A stretch of 64,000 nt of DNA from Acidovorax sp. FHTAMBA (GCF_038958875.1 NZ_CP152407.1:2425501-2489500), one strand, 5' to 3'; counted from the first letter of the stretch, positions 18,419 through 28,118 are shown. Translations and numbers: made by a program. Notes: generated by a model from the letters alone, not told the origin.

Positions 18419-20077
18419 ATGACGCTCTCCATTTGCACTGCGCAGCTCAACTTTGTGGTGGGCGACATGCCCGGCAACGCCCAAAAGATCATTGCGGCGG
18501 CCCGCGAGGCCTACGCCCAGGGGGCCAAATTGCTGCTGACGCCGGAACTGGCGATTTGCGGCTACGCGGCCGAAGACCTGTTCCTGCGCCCCGCCTTCAT
18601 GGCGGCCTGCGATGATGCCGTGAAAACCGTGGCCCGCGAGACGGCAGGGTTGAAAGGCCTGGCCATTGTGCTGGGCCACCCGCAGGCCGTGGCGCCCAAT
18701 GCTCCGGCGTTCAGCGCCTGCTTCAATGCCGCCAGCGTGCTGCGCGATGGGCAGATCGAGCAGACCTATGCCAAGCGCGAGCTGCCCAACTACCAGGTGT
18801 TTGACGAGCGCCGCTACTTTGTGGCGGGGGACCAGGCTTGCGTGTTCGAGGTGGAAGGCCTGCGCGTGGGTGTGCTGGTGTGCGAAGACGCCTGGTTTGC
18901 TGCCCCCGCACGCGATGCCGCTGCGGCCGGTGCGCAACTGCTGGCGGTGATCAACGCATCGCCGTTCCACCTGGGCAAGAGTGCCGAGCGCGAGCAGACC
19001 ATGCGCGAGCGCGTGGCCGAAACCGGCCTGCCCCTGGTGTACGCGCACCTCGTCGGTGGGCAGGATGAGGTGGTGTTTGAAGGCCGCTCGTTTGCGCTTA
19101 ACGCCGATGGATCGGTGGCCTGCCGGGGGCCGGGTTTTGAAGAAAAACTGGTGTTTTCGCAGGCCCATCAAGCGCAAGATGCTATCAAAATTGAAGCAGA
19201 TGTAGCCCCCGAAAAATGCCTGGAGGCCGACCTGTGGGACGCCCTGGTGCTGGGCGTGCGCGACTACGTGGGCAAGAACGGCTTCCCCGGCGCGCTGCTG
19301 GGTTTGTCCGGCGGCATCGACTCGGCCCTGGTGCTGGCGGTTGCCGTGGATGCGCTGGGCGCAGACAAGGTGCGCACTGTGATGATGCCCTCGCCCTACA
19401 CGGCCGACATCAGCTGGATCGACGCACGCGACATGGCCACGCGCCTGGGCGTGCGCTACGACGAGATCTCCATCAAGCCGCAGTTCGAGGCCTTCAAGGC
19501 CGCACTGGCCAGCGATTTTGCTGGGCTGGCCGAAGACACGACCGAAGAAAACCTGCAGGCGCGCATTCGGGGCACGCTGCTCATGGCGCTGTCCAACAAG
19601 TTCGGTGCCATCGTGCTCACCACGGGCAACAAGAGCGAGATGGCCACCGGCTACTGCACGCTGTATGGCGATATGGCAGGGGGCTTTGCGGTGATCAAGG
19701 ATGTGGCCAAGACGCGGGTGTTTGACCTGGCCCGCTGGCGTAATGCGAACGACCCTTACGGCACGGGCGCGAGCCCCATCCCCGAGCGCATCATCACTCG
19801 CCCGCCCAGCGCCGAGCTGCGGCCCGACCAGAAAGACCAGGACAGCCTGCCGCCCTACGAGGTGCTGGACGCGATCGTGGCCCGCTACATGGAAAACGAC
19901 GAGCCCATCGAGTCCATCATCGCCAGCGGCTTTGAACGTGCCGATGTGGAGCGTGTCACGCGCCTCATCAAGCTCAACGAGTACAAGCGCCGCCAGGCGC
20001 CCGTGGGGATAAGGGTGACGCGCCGCAGCTTCGGCAAGGACTGGCGTTACCCTATCACCAGCAAATTCAGGGCCTGA
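18419..20077 (+). CDS. nadE: Glutamine-dependent NAD+ synthetase
   Basis: Catalyses the last step of NAD synthesis, amidating nicotinate adenine dinucleotide with ammonia released from glutamine. The 552-residue protein has an N-terminal nitrilase-type glutaminase with the Glu43-Lys119-Cys155 triad (LTPELAICGY, KRELPNY, VCEDAWF) and a C-terminal synthetase with the P-loop SGGIDS from Ser297. ATG at 18419 begins the conserved MTLSICTAQLNFVVGD. The linker between the domains (about 248-260) is encoded by a degenerate dispersed-element copy. glnB follows 54 bp downstream. Confidence 0.97.
   Translation: MTLSICTAQLNFVVGDMPGNAQKIIAAAREAYAQGAKLLLTPELAICGYAAEDLFLRPAFMAACDDAVKTVARETAGLKGLAIVLGHPQAVAPNAPAFSACFNAASVLRDGQIEQTYAKRELPNYQVFDERRYFVAGDQACVFEVEGLRVGVLVCEDAWFAAPARDAAAAGAQLLAVINASPFHLGKSAEREQTMRERVAETGLPLVYAHLVGGQDEVVFEGRSFALNADGSVACRGPGFEEKLVFSQAHQAQDAIKIEADVAPEKCLEADLWDALVLGVRDYVGKNGFPGALLGLSGGIDSALVLAVAVDALGADKVRTVMMPSPYTADISWIDARDMATRLGVRYDEISIKPQFEAFKAALASDFAGLAEDTTEENLQARIRGTLLMALSNKFGAIVLTTGNKSEMATGYCTLYGDMAGGFAVIKDVAKTRVFDLARWRNANDPYGTGASPIPERIITRPPSAELRPDQKDQDSLPPYEVLDAIVARYMENDEPIESIIASGFERADVERVTRLIKLNEYKRRQAPVGIRVTRRSFGKDWRYPITSKFRA
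19160..19197 (+). repeat. Copy 6 of the AGCGCTT element, degenerate, inside nadE
   Basis: AGGCCCATCAAGCGCAAGATGCTATCAAAATTGAAGCA resembles the right half of the forward element (CATCAAGCGCTACCAGCTATCGAAAA in copy 7, compared in two parts). The left palindrome arm is lost. It is in frame, in the interdomain linker. Confidence 0.5.
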
Positions 20078-20131
20078 CGCTTCGGCGTTTCGCCTTCAGC
20101 CCCATTTTTTACATCCTCCAGGAGACCCACC

Positions 20132-20470
20132 ATGAAAATGATCACCGCCGTCATCAAGCCGTTCAAGCTCGAAGAAGTCCGCGAAGCACTGGCCGAATGT
20201 GGTGTGACGGGTTTGACGGTGACCGAGGTGAAGGGTTTCGGCCGCCAGAAGGGCCACACCGAGCTGTACCGTGGCGCCGAGTACGTGGTGGACTTCCTGC
20301 CCAAGGTCAAGGTCGAGGTCGTGGTGAAGACCGAGGACGTGGACCGCTGCGTGGACGCCATCGTGAACGTGGCGCGCACGGGCAAGATCGGTGACGGCAA
20401 GATTTTTGTGACGGCCGTGGAGCGTGTGGTGCGTATCCGCACGGGTGATCTGGACGACGCAGCGGTGTAA
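20132..20470 (+). CDS. glnB: Nitrogen regulatory protein P-II
   Basis: PII is a trimeric sensor of 2-oxoglutarate and ATP/ADP that controls glutamine synthetase adenylylation and NtrB. The 112-residue protein has the T-loop with the uridylylation site Tyr51 (ELYRGAEY) and the conserved B-loop (VARTGKIGDGKIFV). A CAGGAGA site precedes the ATG. The enzyme that modifies Tyr51, GlnD, is encoded at 35983-38580. Adjacency to nadE (a glutamine-using enzyme) suggests co-transcription; regulatory meaning is inference. Confidence 0.96.
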   Translation: MKMITAVIKPFKLEEVREALAECGVTGLTVTEVKGFGRQKGHTELYRGAEYVVDFLPKVKVEVVVKTEDVDRCVDAIVNVARTGKIGDGKIFVTAVERVVRIRTGDLDDAAV

Positions 20471-20475
20471 AGGTA

Positions 20476-20580
20476 CCCCCCTGAGTCGCTTCGCGCCTTC
20501 CCCCCAGGGGGACGACGCCCTCGCTGCGGGGCGGCCCTTGCTTGGCGTCTCTCGCCTGGGGCGCGCCAGTCTCGGTGAGC
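20476..20580 (+). repeat. GC-rich inverted-repeat segment of a recurrent Comamonadaceae type
   Basis: The 128-bp gap between convergent glnB and the LOG gene contains CCCCCTG (20477-20483) pairing with CAGGGGG (20505-20511), then GCGGGGCGGCCCTTGCTTGGCG and GGCGCGCC-type sequence. From memory, a very similar block recurs between genes in Acidovorax and relatives, but only one copy is in this window. No T-run follows. Confidence 0.45.
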
Positions 20581-20598
20581 AGGGGCTCTGTTATTAAG

Positions 20599-21192
20599 TT
20601 AGATCACCGAGCGCAGCGGGACAGGGGCTTGGTCCGGCCCCGCGTTTTGCACCAGGGTGCGCAGCAGGGCTTCGGCATCGGCATCGGTGTGCAGCAAGCC
20701 CATCTGCCATTCGCCCATGAAACCGCTGGCCACGCTGTGGTTCAGAAAACCCATCAGCCCGTCGTAGTAGCCCGCCACGTTGAGCAGGCCCAAAGGCTTG
20801 TCGTGGTAGCCCAGCTGGCGCCAGGTCCACACTTCGAACAGTTCTTCAAACGTGCCAATGCCACCGGGCAGGGCGAGAAAGGCGTCGCTGCGTTCGGCCA
20901 TCAGGGCCTTGCGTTCGTGCATGGTTTGCACGATGTGCAGCTCGTCACATTGGCGGTTGGCCAGCTCTTTGTCGACCAGGGCCTGGGGAATCACTCCGAC
21001 CACCCGGCCACCCGCCAGCCGCGTGGCTTCGGCCACCGTGCCCATCAGGCCGCTGCGGCCGCCTCCGTAGACCAGCTGCCCGCCGTGCTCGCCAATCCAC
21101 CGGCCTACGGCCTTGGCCGCCTCGCCATAGGCCGGGTTCTCCCCGGGGCGCGAGCCGCAGTACACACACACCGAAAATGCGGGTTCAGCCAT
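20599..21192 (-). CDS. LOG-family protein (nucleoside 5'-monophosphate phosphoribohydrolase-like)
   Basis: LOG proteins release the base from (cytokinin) nucleoside monophosphates. The 197-residue product has the lysine decarboxylase-like Rossmann fold with VYGGGRSGLMG and the signature PGGIGTFEELFEVWTW. It starts MAEPAFSVCVYCGSRPG at 21192; longer forms are unlike the family. The start overlaps the end of dgkA by 8 bp, so translation is probably coupled. Substrate in this organism is unproven. Confidence 0.9.
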   Translation of the reverse strand: MAEPAFSVCVYCGSRPGENPAYGEAAKAVGRWIGEHGGQLVYGGGRSGLMGTVAEATRLAGGRVVGVIPQALVDKELANRQCDELHIVQTMHERKALMAERSDAFLALPGGIGTFEELFEVWTWRQLGYHDKPLGLLNVAGYYDGLMGFLNHSVASGFMGEWQMGLLHTDADAEALLRTLVQNAGPDQAPVPLRSVI

Positions 21193-21595
21193 GAAAAATC
21201 CTCTGAAAGACAGCGGCGCCCCAGATGCCCATGCACAGCAGCAGGGCCAGCAGCACGGCAGCGCTGCCCATGTCCTTGGCGCGTTTTGAAAGGTCGTGCC
21301 ATTCGGGGCCAATACGGTCGATGGCGGTTTCGATGCCGGTGTTGAGCAGCTCCACGATCATCACAATGATCACCGAGCCTGCCAGCAGCGCGGTTTCCAC
21401 CCAGCTTTGCCCCAGCCACAGGGATACCGGCAGCAGCACGACGGCGGCAATGGCTTCCTGGCGGAATGCTTTTTCGTTCCACCCGGCGCGCAGGCCTTCC
21501 AGGGAATAGCCTGCCGCGTGCCAGATGCGGTTCAGGCCCGTTCGGGCCTTCTGGGGGTTGGCGGGCGCGGGGGGCTCTGGGCGGATGGCGGGCAT
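21185..21595 (-). CDS. dgkA: Diacylglycerol kinase (prokaryotic DAGK family)
   Basis: A small trimeric inner-membrane kinase that recycles diacylglycerol to phosphatidic acid. The 136-residue protein has an amphipathic N-terminal region after about 20 Pro/Ala-rich residues, then three TM helices, and the signature ELLNTGIETAID. It overlaps the LOG gene by 8 bp and lies 54 bp downstream of the RDD gene on the same strand. Confidence 0.94.
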   Translation of the reverse strand: MPAIRPEPPAPANPQKARTGLNRIWHAAGYSLEGLRAGWNEKAFRQEAIAAVVLLPVSLWLGQSWVETALLAGSVIIVMIVELLNTGIETAIDRIGPEWHDLSKRAKDMGSAAVLLALLLCMGIWGAAVFQRIFHG

Positions 21596-21649
21596 GAAGG
21601 GATTTTCTCGCAGCCGGATGGCGAATTGGAGCCAGGCGCTTCGGCCGGG

Positions 21650-22201
21650 CTACCGTTTGGGGATTTCGTGGTGCACCAGGCGGGTGCCGGCCATCGCGTC
21701 GTGCCAGAACTGGCGCTGGGGGTGGAAGCGGCTGAGGATGGCCCAGATGGCCACCCAGCCGAACAGCAGCACCAGAACCTCGATCGCCGACACGCCCAGC
21801 GCATACGCCGTCAGGGGAGGAAGAAACCAGACCCAGCTGAGCAGATAGCGCAGCAGCGCGCGCGCCTGTGTAACAGGGCGCCCGGCCTTGTCCACCACCC
21901 GGATCAGCCAGGTTTTCTGCGCAAGCGTCTGGCCCTTGGCCCAGAACCAGGTGAAATAGATGCCAAACACCACAAACAGAAAGGCCTGCAGCGCATGGCG
22001 ATTGTCCAGGGCATGGCGTGTCTGGCTGAGGGTGCCGAACAGGTAGCCTGCAATGAACACCACCCCGAACATCAGCATCCCTTCATACAGCCAGCAGGCC
22101 ATGCGGCGCCAGAGGTTGGGGGTGATGGGGGCCGCAGAGGCAGCGCCGGGCGTTGGCGTGTGAGACGCCTGCGTCGAGGGAACGGTTGGGGGTAGGGTCA
22201 T
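21650..22201 (-). CDS. RDD-family membrane protein
   Basis: A 183-residue protein with a proline-rich N-terminus (about 28 residues) and the RDD domain: LWRRMACWLYEGMLM near residue 30 and several TM helices, ending with QFWHDAMAGTRLVHHE, the usual RDD C-terminal motif. Function is not established for this family branch. It lies in the minus-strand run below the sigma-factor gene, 42 bp after the DUF3106 gene. Confidence 0.88.
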   Translation of the reverse strand: MTLPPTVPSTQASHTPTPGAASAAPITPNLWRRMACWLYEGMLMFGVVFIAGYLFGTLSQTRHALDNRHALQAFLFVVFGIYFTWFWAKGQTLAQKTWLIRVVDKAGRPVTQARALLRYLLSWVWFLPPLTAYALGVSAIEVLVLLFGWVAIWAILSRFHPQRQFWHDAMAGTRLVHHEIPKR

Positions 22202-22243
22202 TCCAGAAAGCGATAACAGAGCGGGCAGGGGGCCCGCCGGACC

Positions 22244-23134
22244 CTACTGAATATACAGGCCGGAATGGTCGGGCAAGGGCGAGGGCGTTGCCGTTGCAGG
22301 GGCGTCTGAGGAAGCGGGTTCCAGCGGCGGCAGGGCCGCAGGGACAGCCACCGGAACAGACACCGGTGCCGTTTCGACGACCCCCGGGCCGGTGTTTGGT
22401 GACGGCGCGCCGATCGCAGCGGGTGCCGCGGGCGTCACGGGTGCCGCAGTGCGGGGCGCATTGATGTCCAGCACGGGGGGGATTTTTGGCGCATTGGGCC
22501 GGCCCGGGTTGGATTGGGCAGCGGCAGGGACCTGGGCCAGCTTTTTGGGCGAAACCGGTCGCAGCGCAGTGGCCGCCCCCTTGGGCCTGGGGGCAGCGCG
22601 CGCCGCCAGAGCGCGTTTTTCTTCTTCGGTGAGAGCCTGGTAGGCCTCCCACTGCGCCCGCTTGTCGTCGCGGCCGAGGCGGTTGGTGACTGCATAGTTC
22701 AGCCGCGCCTGGTTGCGCTGCTGGGCACTCAGGCTCGCCCATTCGGTCATCCGGTCGTGGAACCTGGCCTGCTCGGTCTCAGGCAGAGTCGAAAAGTTTG
22801 CAGCCAGCGCAAGCCAGCGGCGCTTTTGGGCCTCGCTGATCAGAGCCCAGCGCTCTGCCAGGGGGTATAGCGCCAGCTTCTGGGGCTTGTCCAGCGTTTC
22901 CCAGCCGGGGCCTGTTTCGACGCGAGGTGTTGCCGGGCCGCCCTGAAGGAGGGAGTTGCGTGCATTGTTGGGGCTCGCCACCGCGGCTTCTGCACCTGCC
23001 GGGAGAACCGTTCCCGGCACCATGCGCATCTGCACCAGCACCTGGCTGCCGACTGCCGCGAGCGCGCCCAAGAGCGCCAATGCCAGCACGAAGGCTGGCA
23101 AGACGGGGGAAGCATCGGGGGGGCTTGGGTGCAT
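22244..23134 (-). CDS. DUF3106-type membrane-anchored protein
   Basis: A 296-residue protein with one N-terminal TM segment (about 12-36), a helical middle of repeated W..L...QK..L motifs (PGWETLDKPQKLALYPLAER, RWLALAANFSTLPETEQ) and a long Pro/Ala-rich C-terminus. The middle matches DUF3106, known mainly from betaproteobacteria. The topology suggests the bulk is periplasmic. It starts MHPSPPDASP at 23134, 19 bp after the DUF3619 stop. Function unknown; position suggests it works with the sigma factor. Confidence 0.8.
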   Translation of the reverse strand: MHPSPPDASPVLPAFVLALALLGALAAVGSQVLVQMRMVPGTVLPAGAEAAVASPNNARNSLLQGGPATPRVETGPGWETLDKPQKLALYPLAERWALISEAQKRRWLALAANFSTLPETEQARFHDRMTEWASLSAQQRNQARLNYAVTNRLGRDDKRAQWEAYQALTEEEKRALAARAAPRPKGAATALRPVSPKKLAQVPAAAQSNPGRPNAPKIPPVLDINAPRTAAPVTPAAPAAIGAPSPNTGPGVVETAPVSVPVAVPAALPPLEPASSDAPATATPSPLPDHSGLYIQ

Positions 23135-23153
23135 GCAGTAGTCTGCGTGGCGC

Positions 23154-23606
23154 TCAGTTCGGCGTTGCGGAGGTTTTGAGGAATTGTACGAAGCCGGGGT
23201 CCGCATAGGCGGCAGGCGGCAAATCGTCCGTCAGCAGGGCTGCATCCACCTCGGCCAGGTCGTTTGCGCTGCTTTCGTCTTGCGCAATGTTGATCACCAC
23301 CAGGCCGACCACCAGCGCCATCAAAGGCACGGCCGACACCAGGGCGCTCCACCAGCTGCCACTGTCCTTGCCACCGTGCCCCAGGGCCGCGCTACTTCCG
23401 TTGTGAACAACCACCGGCGCCGCCAGCCGCACCGGGACCTTGTCTTTCTTGCGTTTGGCCAAGGCCTGCATGCGCGAGGCCCGCAGCCGTTCCGAAATGT
23501 CGTAGGGAAGCTCATCCGCACCGCTGGTCAACCGTGCTGTGACACGCAGCGCAAAGCGGTCGGCAGCAGCTTGTGCGTGCGCTGAGGGAGTCCGTACAGT
23601 GTTCAT
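23154..23606 (-). CDS. DUF3619-type single-pass membrane protein, candidate anti-sigma partner
   Basis: A 150-residue protein with a charged cytoplasmic-type N-terminal half (LPYDISERLRASRMQALAKR), one TM helix at about 85-108 (WWSALVSAVPLMALVVGLVV) and a short acidic tail. It overlaps the sigma-factor gene by 4 bp (ATGA), the place usually taken by an anti-sigma factor. No zinc-binding HxxxCxxC motif is present, so an anti-sigma role is inference from layout. Confidence 0.75.
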   Translation of the reverse strand: MNTVRTPSAHAQAAADRFALRVTARLTSGADELPYDISERLRASRMQALAKRKKDKVPVRLAAPVVVHNGSSAALGHGGKDSGSWWSALVSAVPLMALVVGLVVINIAQDESSANDLAEVDAALLTDDLPPAAYADPGFVQFLKTSATPN

Positions 23607-24172
23607 GGCTCGATTCCTTTGGCCTTCAGTGCCTTGCTGAGGGTTTGTATGGCGCGAAAACAGTGCGTTTTGACGCTGCCCTCGGAGCAGCCCATGGCGG
23701 CTGCCGTTTCTGCTACATCCATTTCTTCCCAGTAACGCATCAGGAACGCTTCCCGTTGACGGGGCGGCAGCTCTGCGATCTCGGCTTCAATCCCGTGAAA
23801 GATCTGGGCGCGGCGGGTCAGATCCTCGGCGCTCTCTGCGCGTTCCCCGTTCTCTGGCCCAGAGTACGCTTCGAGCAGATCAAAATCCATGCCATCTTCG
23901 CCGGGCCCCTCGAAGTCGCTCATGCTCGAAAACAGTGCATTGCGGGTTTTCTGCCGCCGAAACCAGTCCAGCGTGCAGTTGGAAAGAATCCGCTGGTACA
24001 GCATCGGTAGCTCATTGGCCGGTTTGTCGCCGTAATGCTCGGCCAGCTTGAGCATGCTGTCTTGAACTATGTCGAGCGCCGCTTCCTCGTTGCGAACGTG
24101 GTAGACCGAGCGCTTGAAAGCGCGCTTTTCTACACTCTTGAGGAAATCGGAAAGTTCTTGTTCGGTTGCCAA
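23603..24172 (-). CDS. ECF-type RNA polymerase sigma factor
   Basis: A 189-residue sigma-70-family protein with region 2 (AALDIVQDSMLKLAEHYG, LSNCTLDWFRRQKTR) and region 4 (ELPPRQREAFLMRYWEEMD, MGCSEGSVKTHCFRAIQTL). A spacer of about 40 residues separates them. It heads a six-gene minus-strand run (sigma, DUF3619, DUF3106, RDD, dgkA, LOG) and is divergent from ilvB. Target promoters cannot be named from this sequence. Confidence 0.92.
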   Translation of the reverse strand: MATEQELSDFLKSVEKRAFKRSVYHVRNEEAALDIVQDSMLKLAEHYGDKPANELPMLYQRILSNCTLDWFRRQKTRNALFSSMSDFEGPGEDGMDFDLLEAYSGPENGERAESAEDLTRRAQIFHGIEAEIAELPPRQREAFLMRYWEEMDVAETAAAMGCSEGSVKTHCFRAIQTLSKALKAKGIEP

Positions 24173-24298
24173 GAGGGATCAGCCCGGGAGGGGTGCCGGC
24201 AGACACCAGGAAATGTGGCTATCTGGCACGGAGAAGCCGCTGATTATCGCATCGCGCCATGAATTTTTTGGTGCGTGCAGGTTTTGATTGTGTTGCAG

Positions 24299-24307
24299 TG
24301 CGATAAT
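24299..24307 (+). promoter_or_regulatory. Extended -10 promoter upstream of ilvB
   Basis: TGCGATAAT is a good extended -10 (TGn plus GATAAT). It lies inside a hairpin-forming stretch, TTGCAG (24293-24298) with CTGCAA (24313-24318). It would give an approximately 150-nt leader before ilvB. No clear -35 box is at 17 bp. Predicted from sequence only. Confidence 0.45.
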
Positions 24308-24461
24308 CGCGGCTGCAAATCAAAAGGCAAACGGGTCACGGTCCGGCGGGCATTCATCCCGCTCATGTCCTTGGCCTCAAGTCCCAAGCTGGCTTCACAA
24401 GAGCGCGTGCGAGGGGCACCCAAGGTTTTTCGTCAGAGAAATTCACAAAGGTTGATCGATC

Positions 24462-26255
24462 ATGGAAATCTCCAAGGCTGAGCTCTCCTCGGCTGCCGCT
24501 GCTTCGCAGGGCAATACTTCTCCTTCTTCCGGCGCTCAGGACCTCATGGGGGCCGAGATCCTCATAAAGTCGCTCCAGGCCGAGAACGTCCAGTACATCT
24601 GGGGCTACCCCGGTGGTGCGGTTCTGTACATCTACGACGCGCTATACAAGCAGGACACCATCCAGCACGTGCTGGTGCGCCACGAGCAGGCGGCTGTGCA
24701 TGCCGCCGACGGCTATGCCCGCGCTACCGGCGAAGTCGGCGTGGCGCTGGTCACCTCCGGCCCCGGCCTGACCAATGCCGTTACCGGCATCGCCACGGCG
24801 TACATGGATTCGATCCCCATGGTGATCATTTCCGGCCAGGTACCCACGCCCGCCATCGGGCTCGACGCCTTCCAGGAATGCGACACGGTCGGTATCACCC
24901 GCCCCATCGTCAAGCACAACTTCCTCGTCAAGGACCCGCGCGATCTGGCCGCGACGATGAAGAAGGCCTTCCACATTGCCCGCACCGGCCGCCCCGGCCC
25001 CGTGGTGGTGGACGTGCCCAAGGACGTCTCGTTCAAGAAGGTGCCCTACGCCGGCTACCCCGCCAGTGTGGAAATGCGCTCGTACAACCCCGTGCGCAAG
25101 GGCCACGGCGGCCAGATCCGCAAGGCGCTGCAGCTGCTGCTGACGGCCAAGCGCCCCTATATCTACACGGGTGGCGGCGTGCTGCTGGGCAATGCCACCA
25201 ATGAGCTGCGCACGCTGGTGGACATGCTCGGCTACCCCGTCACCAACACGCTGATGGGCTTGGGCGCCTACCCCGCGTCGGACCGCAAGTTCCTGGGCAT
25301 GCTCGGCATGCACGGCACGATCGAAGCCAACAACGCCATGCAGAACTGCGACGTGCTGCTGGCTGTGGGTGCGCGTTTTGACGACCGCGTGATCGGCAAC
25401 CCCAAGCACTTCGCCCAGAACGACCGCAAGATCATTCACGTCGATATCGACCCGTCGAGCATCTCCAAGCGCGTGAAGGTCGATATCCCGATCGTCGGCG
25501 ATGTGAAGGATGTGCTCACCGAGCTGATCTCCATGATCCGCGAGAGCAGCACCCGCCCGGATGCGGGTGCCTTGGCTGCCTGGTGGGACACCATTGAAGG
25601 CTGGCGCAAGCGCGACTGCCTGAAGTACGACATGGGCGGCCCCGACGTCATCAAGCCGCAGTACGTGGTGGAAACGCTGTGGAACATGACCAAGGACGCG
25701 GACACCTACATCACGTCCGACGTGGGCCAGCACCAGATGTGGGCCGCGCAGTACTACCGCTTTGACGAGCCGCGCCGCTGGATCAACTCCGGTGGCCTGG
25801 GCACCATGGGCGTGGGCATCCCTTATGCCATGGGCATCAAGCTGGCCAAGCCGCAATCCGAGGTGTTCTGCATCACCGGCGAAGGCTCGGTGCAGATGAA
25901 CATCCAGGAGCTGTCCACCTGCCTACAGTACAACACGCCGATCAAGATCTGCTCGCTGAACAACCGCTACCTGGGCATGGTGCGCCAGTGGCAGGAGATC
26001 GAATACTCCGGCCGCTACAGCCACAGCTACATGGATGCGCTGCCCAACTTCGTGAAACTGGCTGAGGCCTATGGCCATGTGGGCATGCTGATCGAGCACC
26101 CCAAGGACGTGGAGCCAGCACTGCGTGAAGCGCGCAAGCTCAAGGACCGCACCGTGTTCATGGACTTCCGCACCGACCCCACCGAGAACGTGTTCCCGAT
26201 GGTCCAGGCCGGCAAGGGCATTACCGAGATGCTGCTGGGGTCGGAAGACCTTTAA
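24462..26255 (+). CDS. ilvB: Acetolactate synthase large subunit
   Basis: Catalytic subunit of the first common enzyme of branched-chain amino acid synthesis (pyruvate condensation). The 597-residue protein has a 25-residue Ser/Ala-rich N-terminal extension, then the TPP-enzyme N-domain with catalytic Glu (VRHEQAAVHAADGYAR), the FAD-type middle and the TPP-binding domain (ITGEGSVQMNIQEL, LNNRYLGMVRQWQE). An AAAGG site precedes the ATG. The regulatory subunit gene follows after 150 bp containing a dispersed repeat. Confidence 0.97.
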   Translation: MEISKAELSSAAAASQGNTSPSSGAQDLMGAEILIKSLQAENVQYIWGYPGGAVLYIYDALYKQDTIQHVLVRHEQAAVHAADGYARATGEVGVALVTSGPGLTNAVTGIATAYMDSIPMVIISGQVPTPAIGLDAFQECDTVGITRPIVKHNFLVKDPRDLAATMKKAFHIARTGRPGPVVVDVPKDVSFKKVPYAGYPASVEMRSYNPVRKGHGGQIRKALQLLLTAKRPYIYTGGGVLLGNATNELRTLVDMLGYPVTNTLMGLGAYPASDRKFLGMLGMHGTIEANNAMQNCDVLLAVGARFDDRVIGNPKHFAQNDRKIIHVDIDPSSISKRVKVDIPIVGDVKDVLTELISMIRESSTRPDAGALAAWWDTIEGWRKRDCLKYDMGGPDVIKPQYVVETLWNMTKDADTYITSDVGQHQMWAAQYYRFDEPRRWINSGGLGTMGVGIPYAMGIKLAKPQSEVFCITGEGSVQMNIQELSTCLQYNTPIKICSLNNRYLGMVRQWQEIEYSGRYSHSYMDALPNFVKLAEAYGHVGMLIEHPKDVEPALREARKLKDRTVFMDFRTDPTENVFPMVQAGKGITEMLLGSEDL

Positions 26256-26258
26256 TTC

Positions 26259-26320
26259 AGCATCAAATCGGCCTCCAGCGCTTGTCCATCAAGCGCTACC
26301 AGCTATCGAAAAGATAGCAT
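26259..26320 (+). repeat. Copy 7 of the AGCGCTT element (ilvB-ilvN gap)
   Basis: Forward form with all parts: AAATCGGCCTCCAGCGCTT, loop GTCCATC, AAGCGCTACCAGCTATC, GAAAAGATAGCA. The second palindrome (GCTATC/GATAGC) is also intact. It sits between two genes of one pathway. Confidence 0.88.
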
Positions 26321-26405
26321 TCACTTTTTTTGACGAATCTATTGCCTGCCAAGCCCGTGCATTACCGTGCACGGGGGAGGGCAGCGAGAAGAGGAATCTG
26401 CACCT

Positions 26406-26897
26406 ATGAAACACATCATTGCTGTCTTGCTGGAAAACGAGCCCGGTGCTCTTTCCCGCGTCGTGGGCCTGTTCTCGGCCCGTGGCTACAACATCGAGTC
26501 GCTCACCGTGGCGCCCACTGAGGATCCATCGCTCTCGCGCATGACGATCCAGACCACGGGCTCCGACGACGTGATCGAGCAGATCACCAAGCACCTGAAC
26601 CGCCTCATTGAGGTCGTGAAGGTGGTGGATCTCACCGAAGGTGCCTACACCGAGCGCGAGCTCATGATGGTGAAGGTGCGCGCCGTGGGCAAAGAGCGCG
26701 AGGAGATGAAGCGCATGGCCGACATCTTCCGCGGCCGCATCATCGACGTGACCGAGAAGAGCTACACCATTGAGCTGACCGGCGACCAGTCGAAGAACGA
26801 CGCTTTTCTGCAGGCCATTGACCGCACGGCCATCCTGGAAACCGTACGTACGGGTGCCAGCGGCATTGGCCGCGGCGAGCGCATCCTGCGCGTGTAA
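26406..26897 (+). CDS. ilvN: Acetolactate synthase small (regulatory) subunit
   Basis: The ACT-domain subunit that activates the large subunit and gives valine feedback inhibition. The 163-residue protein starts MKHIIAVLLENEPGALSRVVG and has the conserved ACT region SLTVAPTEDPSLSRMTI and the C-terminal IELTGDQSKNDAFL. The ATG at 26406 has a GAGGAA site; an upstream ATG (26367) lacks family similarity. Also called ilvH in other species. Confidence 0.97.
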   Translation: MKHIIAVLLENEPGALSRVVGLFSARGYNIESLTVAPTEDPSLSRMTIQTTGSDDVIEQITKHLNRLIEVVKVVDLTEGAYTERELMMVKVRAVGKEREEMKRMADIFRGRIIDVTEKSYTIELTGDQSKNDAFLQAIDRTAILETVRTGASGIGRGERILRV

Positions 26898-27057
26898 CGG
26901 ATTTGCCTTCAACCGGCTAACGTCGTTGGGTCGTCTTGCCGTGCTACAGCACTGTCTGCGACTCCCCGCCTAGTTATCCGGCTGAATTCAAATCCTATGT
27001 AAGACAATCCCCTGTTTTTATTTTTCACCCAACAACGCATTTCTACCGGAGCGACCC

Positions 27058-28074
<1,017 letters not shown>

Positions 28075-28094
28075 TACTTTGCACGAAGCATCTC

Positions 28095-28118
28095 AAGGCC
28101 ACCTCGGTGGCCTTTTTT
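28095..28118 (+). terminator. Terminator after ilvC
   Basis: AAGGCCAC (28095-28102), loop CTCG, GTGGCCTT (28107-28114), then a T-run. It separates ilvBNC from pssA-leuA. Confidence 0.92.

Noticed and set aside
24259..24306. A 15-codon frame MNFLVRAGFDCVAVR before ilvB, as a Val/Leu leader peptide
   Set aside because: The best promoter (extended -10 at 24299-24307) overlaps its end, so it would not be transcribed from there; no terminator with a T-run follows.
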